A program made the translations under genes and the position numbers. 64,000 nucleotides of DNA from SM1-46 sp002451215 (GTDB taxonomy: Bacteria > Pseudomonadota > Gammaproteobacteria > Acidiferrobacterales > Sulfurifustaceae), in contig DKBM01000047.1 in the NCBI GenBank assembly GCA_002451215.1, positions 1 to 64,000 on the forward strand, read 5' to 3'. How positions within the stretch are numbered: the first letter of the stretch is position 1; each line of letters starts with the position of its first letter. Positions 23,993-32,137 of the stretch are shown here, one piece after another. Under the pieces are notes generated by a model. That model had not been told where the DNA came from and did not search any database. It was given only the letters and a program-made list of their open reading frames with translations.

Positions 23993-24696
23993 GCGCGCGC
24001 CACGACCCAAACCTCAATGCGCTTCGCCCCTGCCTCGTGCAGCGCGGCGGCAAGCGCGTCAGCGGTTGCGCCGCTGGTCATCACGTCGTCGACGATCGCT
24101 ACGTTTCGGCCGCTGTAGTCTCCCGTCACGGCGAAGGCGCCGCGCACATTCTTGCGCCGCTCGGTGCGCGACAGTTCGGTTTGCGGGCGTGTCGCGCGCA
24201 CGCGCGTCACGCCAAAGGCATCGAGCAGCAATCCAAACCGCTTGGATATCGGTCGGGCAAGTTCGAGCGACTGGTTGTAGCCACGCGAGCGCAGTCGCGC
24301 GTGATCGAGTGGCACTGGCACCAGCACATCAATTGCCGAAGCGTCGGGTTCTGCCAGTTCTGCTGCACACAGGTTGCCGAGTATGCGCGCCAGATCCAGG
24401 CGACCGTGGTACTTGAGCCCGTGAACAAGCGAATCCACCGGATGCTCATAGCGGAACACCGCGCGTGTCGCTGCGAAGGCCGGCGGAGACTGCTGGCAGG
24501 CACCGCACAATGCCGCGCGTGTGCCGTCGAGGGGATTGGCGCAGCGCGGGCAAGCCGAGGCGAGGCGTGGGAGCGCAGCGTCGCAGGGCGTACATAGGTC
24601 CTGGCCGGTGTCGGTCGGGTCGCCGCAGAGGACGCACGCCGGAGCGAAAAACCGTCGAGCGTTACGAATGCAGTTGTTAACCAGATGAGTGATCAT
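23989..24696 (-). CDS. comF: ComF family phosphoribosyltransferase-like protein
   Basis: The 235-residue protein has an N-terminal zinc-ribbon region with four CxxC pairs (CVLC, CTPC, CPRC, CGAC) and a C-terminal phosphoribosyltransferase-type domain, including GYNQSLELARPI and the PRPP loop VAIVDDVMTSGAT. ComF/GntX family members are linked to DNA uptake or use. comF next to bio genes is a common gammaproteobacterial arrangement. Its start codon (24694-24696) lies inside the BirA-type operator, so the site may affect comF as well. It converges on the ligase gene with a four-base overlap. Confidence 0.93.
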   Translation of the reverse strand: MITHLVNNCIRNARRFFAPACVLCGDPTDTGQDLCTPCDAALPRLASACPRCANPLDGTRAALCGACQQSPPAFAATRAVFRYEHPVDSLVHGLKYHGRLDLARILGNLCAAELAEPDASAIDVLVPVPLDHARLRSRGYNQSLELARPISKRFGLLLDAFGVTRVRATRPQTELSRTERRKNVRGAFAVTGDYSGRNVAIVDDVMTSGATADALAAALHEAGAKRIEVWVVARA

Positions 24697-24706
24697 TCGT
24701 TGACAG
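24674..24706. promoter_or_regulatory. BirA-type biotin operator
   Basis: TTGTTAACC (24674-24682), a 15-base spacer, then CGTTGACAG (24698-24706) matches the BirA operator TTGTAAACC-N15-GGTTTACAA at 8 of 9 and 6 of 9 positions. It overlaps the -35 of the bioF promoter and the comF start codon. Confidence 0.7.
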
Positions 24707-24727
24707 TGATCAGTGCTCCGCTAAACT
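24700..24727 (+). promoter_or_regulatory. Sigma-70 promoter of the bioFHCD operon
   Basis: A perfect TTGACA (24700-24705), a 16-base spacer and TAAACT (24722-24727) are present. Transcription would start near 24734, about 79 bases before the bioF ATG. The -35 hexamer forms the right half of the BirA-type operator, so repressor and polymerase would compete. Confidence 0.75.
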
Positions 24728-24812
24728 GCCGCCTTCATCCCGTACCCCGCCGTGTGCGTTCCATGCTGACTGACTCCCGCACGCCGCGCAAACGCCCGGC
24801 AGCCACTGCTCA

Positions 24813-25970
24813 ATGAACTGGCTCAGCGACGAGCTTGCCCGGCTCGAACAGGCGCATCTCTACCGCCGGCGCCTCGTGCTTGATTCGCCGCAGGGCGCGG
24901 AAGTTGTGGTCGATGGCCGGCGGTTGCTGTCGTTCTGCAGTAACGACTACCTTGGGCTTGCGAACGATTCACGGGTGATCGCGGCCTTGCAGCGCGGTGC
25001 CGGGCAATACGGCGTTGGTTCCGGCGCTTCGCATCTTGTCACGGGACATAGCCGCGCACATCACGCGCTGGAGGAGGAGCTGGCCGATTTCGTCGGTGCC
25101 AGGCGCGCGCTGCTGTTCTCGACCGGCTTCATGGCTAACCTTGGCGTGGTCATGGCGCTCGCGGAACGCCACTCGCTGATCGCCGAAGACCGACTGAATC
25201 ACGCCTCGCTTATCGATGCCGCGCGCCTCGCACGCGCCCGTGCGCGCCGCTATCCGCACGCCGACGTCGGGGCGCTCCGGCGCCAGCTCGGTCCGGAGCA
25301 GCGGCTCTCGCTCATTCTCACGGATGCGGTGTTCAGCATGGATGGCGATGTGGCGCCGCTCGAAGCGCTCGCCGCGCTGGCGCGCGAGCACGGCGCTTGG
25401 TTGCTCGCCGACGATGCTCACGGGCTCGGCGTACGCGGTCCGCAGGGACGGGGTTCGCTCGCGGCGGCAGGGCTCGCGCCCGCGGGCGAGGTGATTCTCA
25501 TGGGCACGCTTGGCAAGGCGTTCGGCGTCTTCGGAGCGTTCGTTGCCGGCGATGCCGATCTCGTCGAGCTGCTGATCCAGCGGGCGCGCAGTTACATCTA
25601 TACCACCGCGTTGCCAGCGGCGATGGCCGAAGCGGTGCGCGCCGCGCTTGCAGTCGTTCGCGCGGAAGGGTGGCGCCGCGAGCGTCTGCGCGAACTGATC
25701 GCGCGCTTTCGCGCGGGTTCGGCGCAGCTCGGATTCACACTCGCGGAATCGGAAACGCCCATTCAGCCGCTGTTAGTCGGTGAGGCGCGGGCGGCGCTCG
25801 CGCTCGCCGATGGGCTGCGCGAGCGCGGCTTCCTGGTGCCGGCAATTCGCCCGCCCACGGTGCCGGACGGTAGCGCGCGGCTGCGTGTGAGCTTCTCTGC
25901 GGCACACACCCCCGACCAAGTCGACCGACTCGTCGGTGCGCTCGCGGAAATAGCCAAGGTCGCTACATGA
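24813..25970 (+). CDS. bioF: 8-amino-7-oxononanoate synthase
   Basis: The 385-residue PLP enzyme condenses pimeloyl-ACP and L-alanine in biotin synthesis. It shows LSFCSNDYLGLANDSRV, GSGASHLVTGHSRAHHALEEELA, the DDAHGLGVRG segment and the PLP-lysine region MGTLGKAFGVFGAF. Length is normal. It is the first gene of bioF-bioH-bioC-bioD, and its stop overlaps the bioH start by four bases. bioB, often first in this operon in relatives, is not in the window. Confidence 0.97.
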   Translation: MNWLSDELARLEQAHLYRRRLVLDSPQGAEVVVDGRRLLSFCSNDYLGLANDSRVIAALQRGAGQYGVGSGASHLVTGHSRAHHALEEELADFVGARRALLFSTGFMANLGVVMALAERHSLIAEDRLNHASLIDAARLARARARRYPHADVGALRRQLGPEQRLSLILTDAVFSMDGDVAPLEALAALAREHGAWLLADDAHGLGVRGPQGRGSLAAAGLAPAGEVILMGTLGKAFGVFGAFVAGDADLVELLIQRARSYIYTTALPAAMAEAVRAALAVVRAEGWRRERLRELIARFRAGSAQLGFTLAESETPIQPLLVGEARAALALADGLRERGFLVPAIRPPTVPDGSARLRVSFSAAHTPDQVDRLVGALAEIAKVAT

Positions 25971-26740
25971 ACGCCCTTTACTGCGAGACCGCTGGCGCGG
26001 GTTCCCCTCTCGTGCTGTTGCACGGGTGGGGCACACATGGGGGTATTTGGGAGCCAACGCGCGAATCCCTGGCGTCGAACCATAGTCTTTACATCCCGGA
26101 TCTGCCGGGGCACGGCCGCTCGCGTGACGTCGGCGTGCCGAGTCTCGATGCGCTAACTGTCTCGCTCGAGGCTATCGCACCAAAGAGAGCGGTTTGGATT
26201 GGCTGGTCGCTTGGCGGGCTGGCCGCCCTGCGGCTCGCCCTGCGCGCGCCACAGCAGGTCAAGGCGTTGGTGTTGATCGCGGTGACGCCGTGCTTTGTAC
26301 AGATGCGCGATTGGCTGTCGGCCATGCCGGCCAGCACGCTCGAGGAATTTGCGCGCGGTCTCCACCAAGACTTCCGCGCCACGCTCTCGCGCTTTCTCGC
26401 GCTGCAGCTCGGGCACGGCGAGGCCGAGCGTGTCATGCTGCGCAACCTGCGCGCCTCGCTGTTCGAACACGGTGATCCGTCACCCGAGGGGCTGGCCGGT
26501 GGCCTGAAAATCCTGCGTGATACCGATTTGCGAGCCGATCTCCCGGCGATCGACCTGCCCGTTCTCGTCGTGCACGGCGCGCGCGATCGTATCGCGCCGG
26601 TCGCGGCGGCCGAGGCCATGGCCGCGCGGTTGCCGCAAGCCGAGCTCGTGCTGGTGCCGGATGCGGGCCATGCGCCACAGCTCTCGCATTGGCCTGCCGT
26701 CGCGCCGGTGTTGGCGCGCTTCCTTTCGACCCATGGCTGA
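25967..26740 (+). CDS. bioH: Pimeloyl-[acyl-carrier protein] methyl ester esterase
   Basis: The 257-residue alpha/beta hydrolase is BioH, which removes the methyl ester from pimeloyl-ACP methyl ester before BioF acts. Visible features are the oxyanion region VLLHGWGTHGGIWEP, the nucleophile serine in IGWSLGGLAALRLA, Asp in HGARDRIAPV and His in PDAGHAPQLSHW, a complete triad. It overlaps both bioF and bioC by a few bases, which implies coupled translation within the operon. Confidence 0.95.
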   Translation: MNALYCETAGAGSPLVLLHGWGTHGGIWEPTRESLASNHSLYIPDLPGHGRSRDVGVPSLDALTVSLEAIAPKRAVWIGWSLGGLAALRLALRAPQQVKALVLIAVTPCFVQMRDWLSAMPASTLEEFARGLHQDFRATLSRFLALQLGHGEAERVMLRNLRASLFEHGDPSPEGLAGGLKILRDTDLRADLPAIDLPVLVVHGARDRIAPVAAAEAMAARLPQAELVLVPDAGHAPQLSHWPAVAPVLARFLSTHG

Positions 26741-27635
26741 CGGCGCCGATATCGACAAGCGTCAGATGCGCGGCGCGTTCAATCGAGCCGCGACTCACTA
26801 TGACCAAGTTGCACGCTTGCAGCGTGAGGTTGCGGCACAGCTGCTCGAGCGTCTCGACATTATTCGTGTGGAGCCGCGCGTCATTCTCGATATCGGTTGC
26901 GGTACGGGATATCTCAGTGCGGCTGTGGCGCGACGTTATCGCGGGGCACGCGTGCTTGGCGTCGACATCGCCGAGGCGATGGCGCAGCGGGCCAATGCGA
27001 CAACCAAAGGTTTGGCGCCACGCGCGCAGACCGCACTGGGTTTGCGCGGTCCGCGCCATTTCGTTTGTGCCGATGCCGAGGCGTTGCCACTCATGCCCGC
27101 AAGTGTCGATATGGCGGTGTCGAATCTGACGCTTCAGTGGTGCGACGCCCGGCGGGTGTTTGCCGAAGTGCTGCGGGTTCTGAAGCCGGGCGGGCTTTTC
27201 ATGTTCGCGACCCTGGGTCCCGACACGCTGAAGGAATTGCGTGGGGCGTGGCAGGCGGTGGATGGCGATGTGCACGTGCACCAGTTTGTCGATATGCACG
27301 ACATCGGCGACTGGATGCTGGCCGACGGGTTCACCGACCCGGTACTCGATATCGAGCGATTGCGGCTCGGCTATGCCGACGTCACAGCACTGTTACGCGA
27401 GCTCAAGCAGTTGGGGGCGCACAACGTTGCCACCTCACGCCGGCGCGCGTTGACCGGTCGTGAGCGCTTCGAGCGGTTTCGCGCGGCCTATCCGAACGAC
27501 GGCCCGGACGGCGCGATTTCGGCAACCTATGAAGTAGTGTTCGGCCATGCCTGGGCGCCTGCGGCCGTACGACTGGCGCAGTCTTCCGGCTTGGCGGCCG
27601 TGCCGCTATCCGAGGTAAAGAGACTTCATGGCTAA
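26733..27635 (+). CDS. bioC: Malonyl-[acyl-carrier protein] O-methyltransferase
   Basis: The 300-residue SAM-dependent methyltransferase caps malonyl-ACP so the fatty acid machinery can build pimelate. The N-terminus DKRQMRGAFNRAATHYDQVA is typical of BioC, followed by the SAM-binding LDIGCGTGYLSAAVARRY, the NLTLQWCDARRVFAEVLRVLKPGGLFMFATLG region, and the DMHDIGDWMLADGFTDP tail. ATG at 26733 overlaps the bioH stop by eight bases. Further upstream starts would lie deep inside bioH and add no family sequence. Confidence 0.95.
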   Translation: MADGADIDKRQMRGAFNRAATHYDQVARLQREVAAQLLERLDIIRVEPRVILDIGCGTGYLSAAVARRYRGARVLGVDIAEAMAQRANATTKGLAPRAQTALGLRGPRHFVCADAEALPLMPASVDMAVSNLTLQWCDARRVFAEVLRVLKPGGLFMFATLGPDTLKELRGAWQAVDGDVHVHQFVDMHDIGDWMLADGFTDPVLDIERLRLGYADVTALLRELKQLGAHNVATSRRRALTGRERFERFRAAYPNDGPDGAISATYEVVFGHAWAPAAVRLAQSSGLAAVPLSEVKRLHG

Positions 27636-28347
27636 AGCCATCACCGATGCGGACGGGAAGGTTGGCGCGGCGGGCGCCGGCTGGTTCATCACAGGCACGG
27701 ACACAGGTGTTGGCAAGACCCTCGCGGCCGAAGTGTTGCTGCTTGCGCTCCGGGCGCGTGGCATAACCGCCGTCGGCATGAAGCCGGTGGCTAGCGGCTG
27801 CCGCCCTACGCCGCTTGGGCTGCGCAGCGAAGACGCCGAGGTCCTGCTCGCGGCGAGCGGCGTTGCCGCGCCTTACGATGACGTAAATCCGTATGCGTTC
27901 GAGCCGGCAATCGCCCCGCATCTTGCGAGTGGCGAGCCAATCGAGATCGAGCGGATCGGCGTGCACTATGGTCGTTTGCGTTCGCTCGCCCCTTATATTG
28001 TCGTGGAGGGCGTCGGCGGATGGGCGGTTCCCATTGGTCCGCGCGAGAGCATGGCAGACCTCGCCGCGGCGCTTGCGCTGCCGGTCATTCTCGTTGTCGG
28101 GCTGCGGCTTGGTTGTCTCAATCATGCGCTGTTGACGGCGCAGGCCATCGAGGCGCGTGGCCTGAAGCTTGCCGGATGGGTCGCGAATTCCATTGATCCG
28201 GCGATGTCGCGCGTCGAGGCGAATGTCGCCTCACTGCGAGACCGACTGGCTGTGCCGCTGATCGCCCGTTTTCCGAGTCTGCCCCCTCACGGTCGGGACG
28301 AGGAACTCGTCTCGCTGTTCGACCTTGCCATGCTCGGTTTGCATTAG
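27628..28347 (+). CDS. bioD: Dethiobiotin synthase
   Basis: The 239-residue ATP-dependent carboxylase closes the ureido ring of dethiobiotin. The P-loop is GTDTGVGKT (about residues 23-31), followed by MKPVASGC, YAFEPAIAPHLA and VEGVGGWAVPIGP. Codons start at ATG 27628, overlapping bioC by eight bases. The N-terminus is about 15 residues longer than usual, but a start after it would lose the overlap. Last gene of the bio operon. Confidence 0.95.
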   Translation: MAKAITDADGKVGAAGAGWFITGTDTGVGKTLAAEVLLLALRARGITAVGMKPVASGCRPTPLGLRSEDAEVLLAASGVAAPYDDVNPYAFEPAIAPHLASGEPIEIERIGVHYGRLRSLAPYIVVEGVGGWAVPIGPRESMADLAAALALPVILVVGLRLGCLNHALLTAQAIEARGLKLAGWVANSIDPAMSRVEANVASLRDRLAVPLIARFPSLPPHGRDEELVSLFDLAMLGLH

Positions 28348-28412
28348 CCGCTGCCAATAAGCCGAGCGCCGTGCTGGGGCGTTGGCTGCCAGAGCTCGCA
28401 AGGAAATGCACT

Positions 28413-28431
28413 GGAAAACAAACTGTTTTCC
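28413..28431. repeat. Inverted repeat between bioD and the oxidase cluster
   Basis: GGAAAACA (28413-28420), three bases, TGTTTTCC (28424-28431) form a perfect eight-base dyad 66 bases after bioD. No T-run follows, so it is a poor terminator and may be a regulator-binding site. The rest of 28348-28629 holds no gene. Confidence 0.5.
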
Positions 28432-28532
28432 GTAGCACCTGACAGTATTGCGGCACCCCAACCCATGTGTTAGTTTGCGCGCGCCGTAAAGCCGGCCGAC
28501 CCGCAAAAAAACTTATCCCCGACGTGATTTTC

Positions 28533-28560
28533 TTGATCGGGGAGGCAGCGCGACTAGATT
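28533..28560 (+). promoter_or_regulatory. Candidate promoter of the DUF2244/cytochrome oxidase operon
   Basis: TTGATC (28533-28538), 16 bases, TAGATT (28555-28560), about 70 bases before the DUF2244 gene. The -35 is within a CCCCGA...TCGGGG dyad (about 28516-28542). Confidence 0.35.
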
Positions 28561-28629
28561 GAATTAACGCTGCGCGTCGGGTCCCGGTCCTCGCCGATTC
28601 GTTGCGGTATCGGGAGCGAGGAGGAGCTG

Positions 28630-29133
28630 ATGGATGGGAATCAACAGTCCGCCGATTCTCGGCCGGACCGAGTCTTAATCCTCCTTCGTCCTAACCGATC
28701 GATCAGCCGGCGAGGCGGATGGTTGGTGTTTGGAGTCATTGCGGGATTCCTCACAATCATTGCGGTCGGGTTCGCCTTGCTGGGGGCATGGATGATTCTG
28801 CCCTTCGCCGGACTCGAGGTGGTACTGGTCGGTGCGGTGACGGCGTGGTTCGCGCGACACCATGACGACCGTGAATGGATCGTGCTCGAGCCAACGCGTG
28901 TCCGGATTGCGCGTCGCGAGGGCAAGCGGCAGGAGCAGTTCGAGTTTCAGCGCTACTGGGCGCGGGTGCGGTTCGAGCGGCGGCGGCGCCGGTCGGCGCC
29001 CTCCCGGCTCAGTATCGGATCGCACGGCCGGTTCGTCGAGATTGGCTCGCAGATCGGGGAAGTTACGCGGCAGGTGCTCGCGCGGGAGCTGAAAGGCGCG
29101 CTACGAGCAGGCCACGGCAGTGGTCACGTGTAA
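28630..29133 (+). CDS. DUF2244 domain membrane protein
   Basis: The 167-residue protein has two transmembrane segments (about residues 36-58 and 62-80) separated by a very short turn, and a basic C-terminal cytoplasmic domain (EWIVLEPTRVRIARREGKR and RLSIGSHGRFVEIGSQI). This is the DUF2244 family, frequently encoded just upstream of cytochrome c oxidase subunit II in proteobacteria. Its role is not known. ATG at 28630 has a very strong GAGGAGGAG Shine-Dalgarno. It is probably the first gene of the oxidase operon. Confidence 0.9.
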   Translation: MDGNQQSADSRPDRVLILLRPNRSISRRGGWLVFGVIAGFLTIIAVGFALLGAWMILPFAGLEVVLVGAVTAWFARHHDDREWIVLEPTRVRIARREGKRQEQFEFQRYWARVRFERRRRRSAPSRLSIGSHGRFVEIGSQIGEVTRQVLARELKGALRAGHGSGHV

Positions 29134-29222
29134 GAGTGGTCTTGGGTTTCGTGTCGTGTCCGCGGCGCCAGCGCAGGCGGATCGAACAGGTTAAAACTGG
29201 CATTCAGCATCGGGAGAGCAGC

Positions 29223-30359
29223 ATGTCGAAGACTCGTAGCACCCCCAACCTGGGCTTGGTACCGCGCCTCTTGCTTGGTATCTCGCTCCTCGTAGTGTCC
29301 GGCCTCGCTTCGGCCGACTACGCACTCAACTTTCAGAAGCCGGTCACGGCGATTGGCCACAAGCTGCTCGAGCTGCATAACCTGATCATCATCATTTGCG
29401 TGGTGATCTTCGTCATCGTGTTCGGTGTGATGTTCTATTCCATCTTCGCGCATCGCAAGAGCCGCGGCGTGAAGCCCGCCAAGTTCCATGGCAGTGCGAC
29501 CCTGGAAGTGGTCTGGACAATCATCCCGTTCCTGATCCTGGTGGCCATGGCCGTTCCCTCGACTGCGACGCTCCTTGAAATGGATGATGTCAGCAAGTCG
29601 GAACTGACCGTGAAGGTTACGGGTTACCAGTGGAAGTGGAAGTACGACTACCCGGACCAAGACGTCAGCTTCTTCAGCAATCTTGCGACCCCGCGCGCCC
29701 AGATCGAGAACAAGGAAAAGAAGGGCGAACACTATTTGCTTGAGGTCGACAATCCGATCGTCTTGCCGGTGGGCAAGAAGGTGCGCTTTGTCGTCACGGC
29801 CAACGATGTGTTGCACGCCTGGTGGGTGCCAGCGCTCGGCGTGAAGAAAGACGCCATCCCCGGTTTCGTGAACGAGATGTGGGCCAAGATCGAAGAGCCC
29901 GGCATTTACCGCGGCCAGTGCGCCGAGCTCTGCGGCAAGGACCATGGTTTCATGCCGATCGTGGTGCAAGCTGTCAGCCCGGAAGAGTTCGAAAAGTGGG
30001 TGAGCGTGCAGAAGGACCAGGCAGCCAAGGCCGCCGCGGATTCCTCCAAGACGCTCAGCAAGGATGAGTTGATCGAGCGCGGCAAGAAGGTCTTCGCGAC
30101 CACCTGCGCGGCCTGTCACGGCCCGAACGGCGAGGGCGTGGGCCCGTTTCCGAAGATGGCCGGCAGCAAGGTCGCCAACGGCCCGCTTGCGGCGCACATC
30201 AATATTGTCGTCAAGGGCAAGGCGGGCACCGCTATGGCCGCCTTCGGCGCGCAGCTCAATGATCTCGATCTTGCCGCCGTCATCACCTACGAGCGCAATG
30301 GTTTCGGCAACAAGGCGGGTGACGTCGTCCAGCCGGCCCAGATCAAGGCCGCACGCTAA
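29223..30359 (+). CDS. coxB: Cytochrome c oxidase subunit II with fused cytochrome c domain
   Basis: The 378-residue subunit has a signal peptide (LLLGISLLVVSGLASA), two transmembrane helices (about 55-80 and 95-115), a cupredoxin domain with the CuA ligands in HAWWVP...GQCAELCGKDHGFM, and a C-terminal cytochrome c domain with heme motif CAACH at residues 295-299 plus a Met-containing segment. The fusion is characteristic of caa3-like oxidases, in which electrons enter through the attached heme c. The ATG was chosen because it starts the signal peptide; longer frames upstream duplicate DUF2244 shadow sequence. Confidence 0.96.
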   Translation: MSKTRSTPNLGLVPRLLLGISLLVVSGLASADYALNFQKPVTAIGHKLLELHNLIIIICVVIFVIVFGVMFYSIFAHRKSRGVKPAKFHGSATLEVVWTIIPFLILVAMAVPSTATLLEMDDVSKSELTVKVTGYQWKWKYDYPDQDVSFFSNLATPRAQIENKEKKGEHYLLEVDNPIVLPVGKKVRFVVTANDVLHAWWVPALGVKKDAIPGFVNEMWAKIEEPGIYRGQCAELCGKDHGFMPIVVQAVSPEEFEKWVSVQKDQAAKAAADSSKTLSKDELIERGKKVFATTCAACHGPNGEGVGPFPKMAGSKVANGPLAAHINIVVKGKAGTAMAAFGAQLNDLDLAAVITYERNGFGNKAGDVVQPAQIKAAR

Positions 30360-30394
30360 ACGTATTCCAGGTTAAGCACCAGGAGATTCTCAGC

Positions 30395-31957
30395 ATGGCA
30401 ACTGCACATCACGATGAGCATCCGAGCGGCATCATGCGCTGGCTCACCACAACCAACCACAAGGACATCGGCACGCTGTACCTGGTGTTCGCGTTCTCCA
30501 TGGCGATCGTCGGCGGCATCATGTCGTTGGTGATTCGTAGCGAGCTCTGGCAGCCGGGCCTGCAGATTGTGGATCCACACTTCTTCAACCAGATGACCAC
30601 TGTGCACGCGCTGGTGATGATCTTCGGTTTCGTCATGCCGGCCTTCACTGGGCTTGCCAACTGGCAGATCCCGCTCATGATCGGCGCCCCGGACATGGCG
30701 CTGCCGCGCATGAACAACTGGAGCTTCTGGATCCTGCCGTTCGCCGCGACGCTGCTCATGTTGTCGCTCTTTATGCCGGGCGGTGGCCCGGCCGGCGGTT
30801 GGACGCTCTACCCGCCGCTGTCCGCTCACCAAACTGGCCCGGGCGTCGACTTCACGATTCTTTCGATCCACATGCTCGGTATTTCCTCGATCCTGGGGTC
30901 GATTAACATCATCGCCACCGTGCTGAATATGCGCGCTCCCGGCATGACACTCATGAAAATGCCGATGTTCGCGTGGGGCTGGTTCATCACCGCGTTCCTG
31001 CTAATCGCCTCGCTGCCGGTATTGGCCGGTGCAGTCACCATGCTGCTCACCGATCGCCACTTCGGCACGCATTTCTTCGATGCGGCCTATGGCGGCGACC
31101 CGGTGCTGTTCCAGCACGTGTTCTGGTTCTTCGGCCACCCGGAGGTCTACATCCTGGTGCTACCGGCGTTTGGCGTGTTTTCGACGATCATCCCGACCTT
31201 CGCGCGCAAGCCGCTATTTGGCTATGAGACGATGGTTTACGCCACCGCGTCGATCGCGTTCCTGTCGTTCATCGTGTGGGCGCACCACATGTATACGGTC
31301 GGCATGCCGCTGCAGGGTGAGCTGTTCTTCATGTACGCCACCATGCTGATCGCGGTGCCGACCGGTGTGAAGGTGTTCAACTGGGTCTCGACCATGTGGC
31401 GGGGCGCCATGACCTTCGAAACGCCGATGCTGTGGGCGATCGGCGGCGTGTTCATCTTCACGATCGGAGGGCTCTCGGGCCTGATGCTGTCCATCACGCC
31501 GGCCGACTTCCAGTATCACGATACCTATTTCGTGGTGGCGCATTTCCACTACGTCATCATCGGCGGCTCGGTGTTCGGGTTGTTCGGTGCGGTCAGCTAC
31601 TGGCTGCCGAAGTGGACCGGCCACATGTACAACGAGACGCTTGGCAAGTGGCACTTCTGGTTGACGATGATCGGGTTCAACCTGACTTTCTTCCCGCAGC
31701 ACTTCTTGGGACTGGCCGGCATGCCGCGCCGCATCCCGGATTACTCGCTGCAGTTTGTCGAGTTCAACCAGTGGTCGACGATTGGTGCCTTCATGACGAT
31801 CGCCGCCCAGCTGATCTTCTTCTACTACGCGATGCAGTCGATCCGTGGCGGTCAGAAGGCGACTAGCCAGGTTTGGGAAGGGGCGGAGGGCCTGGAGTGG
31901 ACAGTGCCGTCGCCGCCCCCGTACCACACGTTTGCGACTCCGCCGAAGGTCAAGTAA
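30395..31957 (+). CDS. coxA: Cytochrome c oxidase subunit I
   Basis: The 520-residue catalytic subunit has 12 transmembrane helices and binds heme a, heme a3 and CuB. Diagnostic segments are TTNHKDIGTLYLVFAF, TVHALVMIFGFVMPA (heme a His), WFFGHPEVYILVLPAFG (CuB His and the Tyr cross-link), HHMYTVGMPL (two CuB His) and YFVVAHFHYVIIGGSVFG (heme a and a3 His). K- and D-channel type residues appear to be present, as in A-type oxidases. It follows coxB by 35 bases. Confidence 0.98.
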   Translation: MATAHHDEHPSGIMRWLTTTNHKDIGTLYLVFAFSMAIVGGIMSLVIRSELWQPGLQIVDPHFFNQMTTVHALVMIFGFVMPAFTGLANWQIPLMIGAPDMALPRMNNWSFWILPFAATLLMLSLFMPGGGPAGGWTLYPPLSAHQTGPGVDFTILSIHMLGISSILGSINIIATVLNMRAPGMTLMKMPMFAWGWFITAFLLIASLPVLAGAVTMLLTDRHFGTHFFDAAYGGDPVLFQHVFWFFGHPEVYILVLPAFGVFSTIIPTFARKPLFGYETMVYATASIAFLSFIVWAHHMYTVGMPLQGELFFMYATMLIAVPTGVKVFNWVSTMWRGAMTFETPMLWAIGGVFIFTIGGLSGLMLSITPADFQYHDTYFVVAHFHYVIIGGSVFGLFGAVSYWLPKWTGHMYNETLGKWHFWLTMIGFNLTFFPQHFLGLAGMPRRIPDYSLQFVEFNQWSTIGAFMTIAAQLIFFYYAMQSIRGGQKATSQVWEGAEGLEWTVPSPPPYHTFATPPKVK

Positions 31958-31966
31958 TCCCTGTCT

Positions 31967-31998
31967 CCCGATGCCGGGCATATGGGCCCGGCATCGGG
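31967..31998 (+). promoter_or_regulatory. Strong intercistronic stem-loop after coxA
   Basis: A perfect 13-base-pair stem (31967-31979 with 31986-31998) and a six-base loop lie ten bases after the coxA stop, with no T-run. It is more likely an RNA stability or processing element between coxA and the downstream genes than a terminator, because the small gene starts 17 bases later. Confidence 0.7.
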
Positions 31999-32014
31999 AC
32001 CGAGGAACTTCAAT

Positions 32015-32137
32015 ATGACTAACGATCGCAACCTGACACCGCAGCAGCGCCGCAACATACGCATCACGGTCGCGGTATTGTTGCTCGTAGTGGTCGGATT
32101 CTTCGTCAGCAGCTTCTTACACAAGGTGGGTGGATGA
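32015..32137 (+). CDS. Cytochrome oxidase small assembly protein
   Basis: A 40-residue reading frame with N-terminus MTNDRNLTPQQRRNIR, then one transmembrane helix (TVAVLLLVVVGFFVSSFL) and a short tail. Its stop overlaps the ctaG start (ATGA). Small single-span proteins in exactly this slot between subunit I and CtaG are known in other proteobacteria as oxidase small assembly proteins. The GAGGAACTT just upstream acts as its Shine-Dalgarno. The size, topology and overlap support a real gene. Confidence 0.75.
   Translation: MTNDRNLTPQQRRNIRITVAVLLLVVVGFFVSSFLHKVGG

Noticed and set aside
26517..26732. Longer N-terminus of BioC starting inside bioH
   Set aside because: The ATG at 26733 gives the normal BioC start and a short operon-type overlap; the extension is shadow of bioH.
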